Below are positions 11,301 to 22,195 of a stretch of 64,000 nt of DNA, piece after piece. The notes beneath the pieces are model-generated. The model searched no databases. It had not been told where the DNA came from and saw only the letters and a list, made by a program, of their open reading frames with translations. The stretch is from Rhyacichthys aspro (taxonomy: Eukaryota > Chordata > Actinopteri > Gobiiformes > Rhyacichthyidae), in contig CM072159.1 of assembly GCA_036850595.1 (NCBI GenBank), positions 28,812,280 to 28,876,279 of the forward strand, written 5' to 3'. A program made the position numbers and the translations under genes. Position 1 is the first letter of the stretch, and every line of letters starts with the position of its first letter.

Positions 11301-11537
11301 ACGTGCTTTAGATTGAGAATAACTGCTACAAAACATAAATAGACTTTGCCAACCATTTCAGGTGAAGATAATTGTCTCATTGTTGCATGATCACTTTTTT
11401 ATTATTTCTATAGTTTCTCTCATTAAACAGGCACAAACTGTTGCAGCTTACGCTCGTTCAGCTATAAACGCTCCTTCTGCCACAACTTGTAACAACAGGA
11501 CACAGGAACAATACATTACCAAACCCATGGTTTAGAC

Positions 11538-12181
11538 CAGTTGTGGGCAATTATTTTTCAAGGGCCACATTAGAACCTGGGATTCTTGAGGAGGGCTGGG
11601 CCTCACTTATGCTCAATAAAAACACATGTTACTTAAACTATAATCAAAAATATGTGAAATATATGCCATCGTCACAGCTTCATCATCCTCTGTTTTAGAT
11701 CCACTTTTTCCATTTTGTTCTAAAACCAGGCCTGGCTCAAGAAGTGTAGTGACACCTGAGAAAATGACTCAAAAAACCCTACAGTTAAGTCACCTGCAGA
11801 AACACTAATGATAACAGCTCCTTCCAAACAACACCTGAACCAAGAAATCAGAATTTTTCCTCAACAACATTTACCAAGAACATAATACACTTTTAATGAT
11901 AACAGTCTATTCCAGTTTCCCCTCAACACACAAAAATACCTTCCTAACCTCAGCTGAACACATGCAGTTTATGAACAGAGTGAAAAGGTTTGTGAGTGTT
12001 ATATTATTGTTGACACTAGTTGGCAAAGAGTACCTTCAAAATAAAAGTATCACGTTTGTATGTACTGTACAGGTTCAACACTCTTGGATTAATTCCTTTT
12101 CTGACACAAGCCTCCTGAGGGCGGGACAGGGGTGGGTCGAGGGCCTGATGTGGCCCCAGGGCCTTAAAATGCCCAGGTCTG
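11538..12181. mobile_element. hAT-type non-autonomous transposon with perfect target duplication
   Basis: A 644-bp element is bounded by a perfect 8-bp direct repeat GTTTAGAC (11530-11537 and 12182-12189), the length made by hAT transposases. The terminal inverted repeats are CAGTTGTGGGCAATT on the left and CAGACCTGGGCATTTT read inward from the right. Each is followed by GGGCCACAT-type subterminal sequence (about 11562 and, inverted, about 12148). No transposase frame is present; the 98-residue frame at 11896-12192 is incidental. The intact duplication suggests a relatively recent insertion. Confidence 0.85.
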
Positions 12182-12189
12182 GTTTAGAC

Positions 12190-14060
12190 TGATGTGATAC
12201 GTGAACAATCTTCCAAAAACAACAAACTAACATTTAAAGGGGAGTAAACAATGCTCAAAATTGTCAATTGTCTAAGTTAATGATCCTTAAGACGCTAACT
12301 CACTCAGGTTGCAGTCATGGCTTGAGTCATGCTGTTATGTCATCCTTCCTCACTCGTCCTTCATATTCTTTCTTTTGTGCCTTTCTCAAGAAAGACAAAA
12401 ACAGGCCATAAATGTACTTACACATTACACATTACAAAGAGAAACATGTGTTGCTAAATAAGACATGCCTTTTAAAGTACATAGAGTACATGTAAAATCA
12501 CTAGGTTTGGATCAGTTGGTCCACAGCCATTACCTCCACTGCTCTGTCACTTTTATGAACTGTCTGCAAAGAGGTAGATATCTCTGAAAACTCTACATTT
12601 TCTAACCCATCTGGCCTCCACTTTACACTCTACCGATGTTTTAGGTCACAGTAAAACTCCAAGAAGACACAGGTTACTGTATTTGCATGCACACAGGTAG
12701 AATACAGCTTTTCTAAAGCACAGTGATGTGTCAGCTGGTGCTGACGTGATGTATATCGTCCCCTAGTGGCCTGGAGGACTTGTCACACAGTTTACACTTT
12801 GCCTTTTTTGTAAAACGCTCCTGGGGGAAAAAACCTGTTTTAAAAATACCCGAGTATGTGGAGACATAACATTACTCTCTCTCTCTTCATCTCTCACTAA
12901 GTATTGTGGTCCCACCTCTCCAACTTCTGACTGAACAGAGACAGACCCCTTGTCTCAGAGCAGAGGCCCCAAGGCCCCCAGACACCTTCTTTGCAAAGAG
13001 AAGGAGGGAATACAATGAGAGGGAGCCTAGTTTGGTACAGTACAAACAGAGCGAGCACAGGCAGCCGAGGAGAAATGAAAGGCCTTTGTGTGGCTTTGTC
13101 CGGGGGAAAAGGACACTGGGAAACAGGGACCGCTGGGCTCCTACGGATCAACAGAGACTCAGAGGACCAGGCCCACAGAGGAAGGAGATAGCAGGCTGGA
13201 TCACATGACTCAGAGCATTGTGATCCTAAGTGAGAAAAGGTTTGGAGCGGAGCATCTCTCCATCTGGTCGTAGCACACAAAACAAGGGAGAGATGGAAAA
13301 ACAGACATGAGCCGGAGAGAAGGAGCGACGCAGCGAGGAGCAAACACAGAGAATGAAGGAAAGTATTGAGGAAGTGCCAGCGACATCTGCTCCCGTGGGC
13401 ACAACAATAAAACTCCCTCTCGATCAGCCTCACACCGTCTACGGACGCACAATGCTTCGGCCACAGAGCACAAATAAATATGTGTATGAGCGAGTGTAAA
13501 AGATGCTCTCCTACACACAACCCAAATTAGCTCAGTGTGCTGAAACCCCGTTGTTGTTGTGCTCTTCTGAAGAGGACTGACTGAGCTTGCGTGTGACACA
13601 AAGCCACTTTGAAACAAACAGAGGTAATTGTTTACATTGGCTGTCCAGTGGTGACTAACTCTACTACTTCTCCTGCTGTGGATCAAACTGGGATGTTTTT
13701 GCTGTGAGGAAACAGTGCTACCCTTCACTATCTTCATCAATATTTTTTTGTTTTTACTCCAGCTGCAGTTGTCTGTGCCGGTCCCAAGCCCAGGTAAGAG
13801 GAGAGGGTTGTGTCTGGAAGGACATCTGGAGTAAAAACAAGCTACTCACGTGGATTACTCTGCTGTGGTGGCTCCTTGAGGAGAAGAAAACGAAGACACT
13901 TACTTTTTACATTCTTTCTTTAAACATTCCTCCAAAATTTACTCTAGTGATATTTAGGAAATATATTCAGAGAGTCATAAAAAGTAAATATACAACGCTG
14001 ATCTCTGAAATGAATCGTCTATTTCTCGCCGTCCGCTGTGTCAGGTTTTACCAGGGTGAG
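12190..14060. other. Intergenic DNA with purine-rich open segment
   Basis: From about 12896 to 13560 the sequence is GA-rich on + and so is open in several frames on both strands, including a 207-residue frame on - (12897-13520), the longest in the window. No domain or family is recognisable. The overlap of several frames on both strands points to base composition rather than coding. The segment could hold an untranslated exon or regulatory DNA. Confidence 0.35.
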
Positions 14061-14416
14061 TACACCAATTAGACATAACATTATGACAATGACAGATGAA
14101 GTGAATAATTTGTGATTATTGATTATTTCTTCTCATCATCCTTGTTAGTGAGTGGGGTATATTAGGAGCAGGTGAACACTGGGCAAGAAAATGGGCATCA
14201 TAAGAACTTGAGTGAGTTTAACAAGGTCCAAATTGTGAAGACGACTGGATCAGAGCATCTCTAAAACTTGACTCTTGTGGGGTGTTCTCAGTCTGTAGTG
14301 GTCCGTATTTATCAAAAGTGGTCCAAGGAAGGAACAGAGGTGAACCAGGACAGGGTCATGGACGGTCAAGGCACGTGGGTCCGATCCAACACACGAGCTA
14401 CTGTTGCTCAAATTGG
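14061..14416 (+). mobile_element. Tc1/mariner-type transposon, 5' fragment, inactive
   Basis: Begins with TA followed by CACCAATTAGACATAACATT, matching the terminal inverted repeat of a Tc1-like family widespread in fish. It continues into the start of the transposase gene, with recognisable stretches such as CAAAAGTGGTCCAAGGAAGG (about 14318). The transposase frame starts near 14194 but reaches a stop after six codons because of a single-base loss. A further small deletion shifts the frame again near 14236. Everything beyond about 14416, including the catalytic domain and right end, is missing. Confidence 0.8.
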
Positions 14417-15779
14417 ATTAAGGATTAAATCATGTACAAAGTGAATTCACACAGTCAAGCCTAGATGCGATAAAAGCATATCGCTGATTTTGGAAATGTT
14501 GCTTGAAATGATAAAACGCTGTAGCTTCATGAAATAAGTGTGGTTCACACTAAAGCTTTGTGTTTGTCCCGTAATTTCACACGCTGGTTTTATTAATCAG
14601 CAAAGTAGAACCACATGAGGAACGCATAGCAAGCTGTGTCTGAGATGCTACTAAAATATGATATGCATTGATTGGCAGACATGGTGACTTTCAAACACAA
14701 AAAAAGTACAAAAACACAACTGAATGTCCTGGATGACTGAGAACCTCCACAGAAATGTAGTTATTAATATCATTCTTATGTATTCTGCTAAATGTGTATC
14801 CATTGCAGTTGTCAGTAAAGAATAACTAAATAAATAATAAAGTAAGAGTCCCAAAGCCAGAATGAATACCATGAGTTAGATACTTAATGCTTCTAATCTA
14901 AACAGATTTCAGAGCCATATTGATTTCTCAGATGTTTTCTCAGCGACTGTTTGGAAGGAGACAGTTTCATCTACATCATCATCTACATTTACAGCAAAAC
15001 ATGTCCAAACCGCTTTAGAGAAAAGGCAGAACAATGTAGCACACCATAAACATATTTATTTCACTCTTCTCTGACTTGACAAACTCTTGGATCTTCAAAG
15101 CACAACACCATTTTCCCTCACAGTTCTCGTCTTTGTGATGAAGCTGGTTGTAAAGTTTCCTCACGGCTCCAGATGCTTCCTGAATACCTCCATGTGCTCT
15201 CATTTTAACAACGCTATTATTCACATATTCTGTTTTCATACAATCTGTAGTGTTTACCGACGCACACGGAGAAAAGTGTTGCGTGGTATTGTCGGGAACG
15301 GCCTACTTAAGCATCTTGTTGGGAAGTAATTACTGCAGAGTCTGTGTTGTTGATTTGACCCTTGTTAAATCCATACCACAATAAACAGTAAATAGCAGTT
15401 GTTTTTACTGCAGAGGATGAGAAAAGTGTGTGACTGTGATTTAGTGCCATACAGTACGATATGAAGATGAAACAACAATCGCATAGGAACTGAACATGGC
15501 TTCCTGTGATTTTTTTGCCAAAGCTGCTCTACGGCTACAATTAAACATAGCGTACAATGAAAGAAACTGATGTATAAATCCTAGCCATTTATTCTTTCAG
15601 ATATCGTGCCTTTTGTACACAACAAATGTTTGCTTTCTTTTAAGTTCTTTGGCCGGCGACTGTTTCTTGATTGGCTGAGAGATGATTGAAGACTTTTTCT
15701 ACAGCTGGGCTTTTGAGAAAGTTGGAAGTGAATAGTTGGAAAGTTGAATGTACCTGAATGTAGGGAAAAAAAGGCGCTA
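14417..15779. other. Intergenic DNA, nothing recognised
   Basis: AT-rich sequence with only short open frames and no clear repeats or motif clusters. Confidence 0.5.
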
Positions 15780-16360
15780 AACTTTAATCAAACAGCCAGA
15801 AATCTTAACAGATTCTGAAAGCGCGCCGACAAGGTAATCTGTGTTGTTTGGGGACCGCAGCGCGCCCCCCGCACCGTTTATCTTTGTAGAGAAAATTTCC
15901 CCCTGTTGCGTTTAATGTGTAGTCAAAGTGGAGAGGGCGAAAAGCTACTCTCTAATTTCGTATGTCATCTCTCTCCAAATCACTTCAAAGATGAGACCCT
16001 TGCCAAAGATTTCTTCCCTTTTTCTCCTTGCCTTTTGCTGCTCACTCCTCCTTTCTTTTGCGTCTTTTACGCCAGGAAATCGCGAGCATCTAAAACAGCA
16101 GCGCACAATGTCGTTAAAAAAAAAAGGCTCTAGAGTTTTACTTTCAGATGTCACTCCAATAGCACACATCTGCTACGTGCCATGCATCTGCTCGGCTCTC
16201 CCGTCTCAGAGAGCTGCGAGCGCTGATTGAACTCAACACAGAAGACTCCAAACATCCTCATTATCTCGGGCAATGAGCGGCTTGGGCTCCCCGACTGCCT
16301 TTTAATGCATTCATTCACTTTGCTGCCGCCCGGTCTTGACGACGCACGCATTTACAGTAA
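15780..16360. promoter_or_regulatory. Candidate conserved non-coding element
   Basis: A complex island starting with a CpG-containing stretch (15820-15880, GCGCGCC-type words) and continuing through a pyrimidine-rich central part. TTCAAAG at 15984-15990 fits the SOX/TCF consensus. Several overlapping open frames of 75-113 residues on both strands show no family resemblance. It is listed as regulatory on composition and motif grounds only. Confidence 0.35.
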
Positions 16361-19300
16361 ATACAGCACATGCTCCTCTGTGTGTAATACCAAGGTTTGT
16401 CGCTTAAAGTACATCAATAATGTCTTTTTTAAGACTCTGATTTCTCAACAGGCAAGAGTCGAAATTATATTAAAAAATGGATTTACAATGTGTTCAGTTG
16501 AAGTTGAAATGGCGATGTTTGGTCACTATTTTGTGTATTATCCCTTATTATTTAAGATATATAAGTAAGGTAGTATTATTTGCAAGCACATTAACCACTG
16601 TAAACAATGTTAGTTCATGTCTGTATGATCCATTAATATATGCAGAGGGGCCTCTTCCACTTAAGTCCAAGCAAGACCTTTTGTAAAACCACTTGAAGCG
16701 TACGGGTACTATGATGGTAATTGGCCAGGATTGTTGTAGCAGTCCCATTTTTATTTGCCATGTTTGCCAAGAATTCATTATATGACTATATGCCTCTTTA
16801 TGAGGGCAGTCATTAGATGATGAACGGATTTGAGGAAACTGTTGCCTGAGACTGGTACCTCGAGTCTTGTCCAGAAACACAAGAGGTGTAAGCTCTATTA
16901 TGATGATGATGATGCTAATTTTGGCTGGTCTGTTTACAGGTGCATTTACTATATTGTGTAGTCAAATGTTTGTAGTCAGACCTTACTTTTTATTTGTTTT
17001 GCTGTTGTTTAGTCATGATTTCCGCTTTGCTACTCACTGTTATTTGTGCAGTGTCCTGTCCACACACGGGCTGATATGTAATTAGAAAACACAGGCTTTT
17101 TGAAACCTCCTTCCAAGACTTTGAGACACTATTTACCTCATGTATGTGTAGACTGATAAAACAGAACTTTTTCTTAGTGCAGCTTGATTTGGCCATATAC
17201 ATATTTTTGCTTTGTGTCATAAACTGAGCAAATGTATAAAAACAGCATAAACAATAAAGGTGACCATGCTACGGGGTTTTGGATCAAATTGTTCACCCTG
17301 GTGGCGGTTTTTGGGTGAATGTTTTTATTTTGTTGATCAAGTTTACCATCACACAGTGTTAATGCAGGCTACATGTTTAGGAGTGAATGCCCTCAGACCC
17401 TATATTGTAATAAAAACTCACCAAAAAGATTAAAAATCTCAAACACATTGCATCCACTGCCTTTTATAACGTGTAAAATGTGATTTCAAAAAAATGACTG
17501 TGCCTTTCTGTATTTGGGTCTGTAGATTTAATAAATACGAATGTTCTTTGAAGCTAACATTGTTAAGATCAAAACAGGATTCAAAATCAGTCAGACAGTT
17601 CCTAGTCCAACACACAGAGCAGCTCACAGTTTACAGGGGCCTCACCTAATGACGCAAGGGCCACAAGACGTAACTGTGGCAACTGTCACTTCTTTGATAA
17701 ATTAATGACCACATTTACAGGCCTCTTGTCCGTATCAAACAAAGCCATTCAACAGCTTTTTTCTTCTAATACTGTAGCTGACCACAGTCTCCGTCAGCTG
17801 CTCGCATGGGAACATGCCCCAAGCTGCCTTTTACCATTGTATTTCAAAGTTTTACAAATAATTATGCTATTGTTAAACTCAATAGTTTTTATGATGTGAA
17901 CTTCTGGTCCAAATGCTATACTATTTCCTTCTTAGTTGTACAGGCCAACTGACTCACAGTTTCAGACTCAAAGAGCAATTAGCGATGGTGAAAAAAAAGG
18001 TTGGGTAAAGGCAGAAGTGAGCAGAGTTTGAGTGTGCATAAGCTGTATTAGCCGTCTGGGGTCAGCAGGAGCGAGGCTGCTCACCAGGTTAATAGCTGCA
18101 GAATGAACTGAGGACACAGTAATAGAGAGATAACAGGAGCGAAGGGAGGGAGCGAAAGAGAAAGAGCCGGCAGAGCAGCAGAAAAGGATGAAAAAAATAA
18201 ATAAAAGCTAAGATCAGCCAAAGAGCGGAACAAGTGCCATAAAGAGAAAGCAAGGCCAGCGGAGCGATGGAGCAGGTGGAGGTTAATGTGTCTGTGGATG
18301 TCGGGATAAAGCTGAGGCCCAGGGCTTTAGCGCTCGACAGAGACGAGAGGAGAAAGAACAAGGAAGAAATCAATATGTAAGGACAGAGGGGAGACCACAG
18401 CGGAGGTAAAGGAAGAGGAGAACATGTGAGAAAAGTACAGTGAAGGTACAGTGCCTTAATAGAAAGTGTAGGGATTCAAAAAGTGAAAATGTCATTTGAA
18501 ACAAGCAAAAGCATATTTCAAATAATGACTATCATATTCCCAGCAGTGGCTATTTGTTTTCAATCTTCAATATCAAACCCATGTTTCTGGGTGATTGAAC
18601 CACTCTGCACTGGTCTGTCTTTTAGACGCTGGATTCAAGCTGGATTTAATAAATAATATAAGTGGCTGATTGATGCATACAGTAAAAAGTTTCTTGCTTT
18701 TGGGGTGTGTCTGTACCCTTCAGTTTCCAACGAGATCAGTCGTACTAATATCATAGACCAATCATAGCTGTGGCGGGGCTTTATGCAGTGATTATTTCTG
18801 TGTTTATTCTGTGTATGTTGGTACTGCCCCCTCAGTTCTGATTGGCTGGTTGTATGTCTATCCAGTTACATTCAGAGGTAGTTTAATCTGCGTCCCTGGA
18901 AGTACAACTCAATCCAGAGGGTCCGGACTTATTCTTTAAATACAACTGAAAAAGAATTAGCGGACAGGCAACGTAAACAGAGACCTATCATTGTAAATGT
19001 GCCTTTTAATATCACCATGACACTTGATGAAATGGGTTCAAGAGGCTGTCCTAAAAAACTTCAACCCCTGATATGTCTGTCATTCATCCATTTGCTGCTC
19101 TTCTGCTATGTTTTTGTTCCTTCCTGTTTTGTGTTTGGTATTCACAACTACCATCAACCACACTTGACCTTGGCGTACTTTGGTCCAGACTGAGACCCCC
19201 TCTCTTTGTTGGACCAAAGACCAGCTGTTTGGTCCAAATTCACCGTCTATTGGGTCTTTTAGTTCCTGTAAATTTGGTTCGGTCTGAGCAGGAAAGTCCT

Positions 19301-19789
19301 AAAGTCCAGACCAGTTAATCACAGATGAATATTGATGCCAAATTTAACCTTAAACTGTGAAAACCTCGATAAATGTATTAAAAGATGGGACATTATAAAC
19401 ACTGGCCTAAACACAGGACCACAGTGTGTCAGGTTGAAGCATTTCATTTTTACTGTTGCGATATTTGTCCAAACAAACTGTTTTGTGTTTGTTTGAAGCA
19501 GTGATCAGTCGTCTTTTTGAAAGTAGGTGCATTTAAATGTTTGACTTTCTCCCTCATTACAGTCCGAGATAGATGGCACGATAACTTATGCATACAAGAC
19601 AAACAGTGCTACGAGCAAATTAGGCATCACCTTATTGCCTTAAAGAGCAGAAGATGCATTCCACATCAAGATGGGAGATTTTTAATGATAAATTCAAATG
19701 TTTTTATGTAAATATTGTTCTATTTACATCACAAGTAAGAGGAGTGGGTCCCCCGGTAGACAATTCATAAGAGAAGGTGAAGACAGATG
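16361..19789. other. Long intergenic stretch with scattered repeat-like DNA
   Basis: No gene is supported. 18080-18420 is GA-rich. At about 19170-19320 several GGTCC/GGACC words (GGTCCAGACTGAGACC, TTGGTCCAAATTC and others) resemble a repeat common in fish DNA, but its boundaries are unclear. Open frames are short. Confidence 0.45.
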
Positions 19790-20345
19790 AGAATCCAACC
19801 TCTGGACGTGTTAAATGATGAGTGTTTGTGTTTGTCCTGTCCGTGTCCTAATGACGCGCTGTCTGCAGAGAGACGAACACAGGAGGGAATTAGTCGTCAT
19901 TGCATATCAAAGGCTCAGACATTCGAGACACGGAGTAGGGTCTTCCTAATGAGAGGGGGTTCCGGTGTGTGTCTGTCTGTGTGAAGGGGGAGTGTGTTTG
20001 AAGGGGTCACGTCGTACACACAGACAGATACCTTCAATAACACATCTTTACACTTTCCTCTGTTCTTCTCGCGGTAAAGTCAAACCGGGTTCGTGCAAAA
20101 AGTTAGTCCATAAGTCGATTCGTTTGACAACTGTCTGTTCATTTACACACAAGACACGTTTCAATTAGAGTCTCTCTGTTGAACTATTATGTTTAATTTA
20201 GATGCAGTCATTTGTGTGAATGTACAGGCCACCGTCCGTAGAGCCAGGCAATTCATAAATCTCTTGTTGGCGTTGTCCCTGTTCAATATCACTCATTGTT
20301 AATGTGATAAGCTGTCTATGGAACAATTAAGAGGAGGATGCAGTG
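19790..20345. promoter_or_regulatory. Candidate enhancer with opposed SOX sites
   Basis: High-complexity sequence with ATCAAAGG (TCF/LEF-type) at 19906-19913. A particularly dense part at 20195-20345 has CATTGTT at 20294-20300 (SOX consensus read on -) and AACAAT at 20322-20327 (read on +), in opposed orientation 21 bases apart. SoxD proteins dimerise, so paired sites may matter. No binding or conservation data are available here. Confidence 0.4.
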
Positions 20346-21664
20346 TTGTATTATTGTGTACAGTAGGTATATGTACAATAGTGTCATGTGTATGCTGATT
20401 TTGATTGACTTTTGTGTGCTTTAGGATGGTGCAATCAAAGACATTTATGACATGATATTGCAAAGTCTGCTTTAATTTTACAAATGCTAGTGCCAGGCAT
20501 TCACGCTTTGTGTATCAAAATAATTAATCAATCATATCAGTATCTTGAATATTGAAAATCTGATTTGATAAAAGAAGCTATTGTGACAAGAATCAGTCAA
20601 TATTCTCACTAATCCTGTTACAGGTTTGTGGGGGACTGAAGTGGGGTACACCATGACCAGTCAATCCCAGGGCCATCGCTCCGAGAATAACTTTGATCCC
20701 ATATATCTCTCTGTTTTGAATGTTTAGAGAATCCAATTGTCAGCGAGTGGTAACTTGAGGGCTCTCAGATCTTTTATGGAAAGCGTGCACCTCAGAGACA
20801 TGTCAGATGCAGATGAAGACCGAGACACTTGCACTGTGCTGCCAGGACCCTCTGGCAGCCCCACCGAGCCTCTCTGTGTGTCGCGGCGTGGGCAGAGGTG
20901 CCAGCTCTTTTGCCCCGGCCTTTGTGGCGCTCACTAGATCAACTGCACCCATCACATGTACAGTACGTAGAGCACAATGCTCCGGGGGCACAGGCCTCAA
21001 ACTCCCACCTACACCTTCAGCCCTTCTCTGTTTTTGCACCATTATCTCCCTCTCTCTGTGTATATATGTGTGTGTAGGCTGATTGGCGATACCCTCTGTG
21101 CCATCTGGAGCACCTCCCACCCTTCCCACTCATCACAAGGGTGGGCTTAACCATCTGTGTGCCAGTGTGTTCCCACAGTGAGAAAAGAAGGGCTTGGGGG
21201 TTGGGACGGGGGTCGCGGTGATGACGGGGGTTGCCACGACAGACACACAAATGCAAAACAGTGCACTGTATGTTGAGATACAGAATCCAGATTTGACAGG
21301 CGAGTGCACAACAACATAAGGTGGCCCTCCATGAAGACCAGTGCAACCCAAGCATCATGTTGGTATTAGAGTCGTATTTATGGACTGAAGCAGGTCAACA
21401 TCAGTGTATGTCAACAACTTTATAAGCAGCACTGTACGAGAACACCAATATAAAAGGTCAGGGGTCAAAGCCACAGTGCCCCGATCAGGTTCCTGTGAGC
21501 AACCAAGGATCACATTTTCAAATGCCCAGAATAGATGAACTCATTATGGCTCATGTTGATGGAAGGCCACTGAAATACCCATTCATTTTGCAGATGATAT
21601 AATTGTGCGTCCTCCGTAGGTTCAGATTATGTTGTGGCCATGTAAAGCCAGAAATAGTCTAATG
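20346..21664. other. Intergenic DNA; overlapping open frames without support
   Basis: Around 20737-21360 both strands carry several overlapping frames of 60-113 residues in a GC-richer stretch. None resembles a known protein and none is flanked by convincing splice sites in a consistent frame, so they are not annotated as genes. Confidence 0.45.
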
Positions 21665-21677
21665 TAGATAATAATGG

Positions 21678-21962
21678 ACCCATAATGTAGAGTGGAGTGC
21701 ATGGTGCAGAGTGGTTAGCATTTCTGCTTCACAACAAGAAGGTCACAGGTTTGATCCCTGACTCTCAGCATCTCTGTCTGGATGTGCTCCTCGTTTACCG
21801 TGGGTTCTCTCCCACCGACCAAACCCCTGCATGTTCAGGTGAATCTAAAGTAAGCTTAGTGAATGAATGTGAGAGTGAATGGTTGTCTATGAGGCCCAGA
21901 GCTGCTGGGATAGGCTCCAGTTTGTGACCCCTAACACGACTAAACAGAAGAAGATGAATGAA
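21678..21962 (+). mobile_element. tRNA-derived SINE with 13-bp target duplication
   Basis: A pol III A-box-like TGGTGCAGAGTGG (21702-21714) and B-box-like GGTTTGATCCC (21748-21758) head the element. A body of the widespread fish type follows, containing GAATGGTTGTCTATGAG and GCTGGGATAGGCTCCAG, and it ends in a GATGAATGAA-type tail. It is flanked by a perfect 13-bp direct repeat TAGATAATAATGG (21665-21677 and 21963-21975), the signature of target-primed insertion. It encodes no protein. Confidence 0.88.
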
Positions 21963-22078
21963 TAGATAATAATGGCAGTAGTTGCTGCCAAACCTCTTAC
22001 CTTGTGGTTTATTAGAGATAAGATATTTTGTCCCACCACTTTATCAATAATCTTACGCATTTCTTGGATCTTTTTCTG

Positions 22079-22195
22079 TCATGTGTTTGTTGAAAAGCTG
22101 TAAATTATCCACCAACTGTTGCTCTTCTGTTTCCATTGTTCCTTCACAGCCTTGATGGGTAAAAAGGATCAAGAGCAATAAAAAAGCAAGCAAGA
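22079..22195 (+). repeat. Dispersed repeat copy A
   Basis: Closely related to 24345-24470. Shared words include ATCCACCAACT, CCATTGTTCCTTC and CAGCCTTGATGG, followed by a TAAAAAG-type stretch and then a CAATGAAAAAA or CAATAAAAAA tail. The family is unknown and termini were not found. Confidence 0.7.

Noticed and set aside
20737..21360. Cluster of 60-113 residue frames on both strands
   Set aside because: Mutually overlapping, no family resemblance and no consistent splice-site pattern.
21702..21758. Possible tRNA gene
   Set aside because: A and B boxes belong to a SINE with target duplications; the 3' part is SINE body rather than an acceptor stem.
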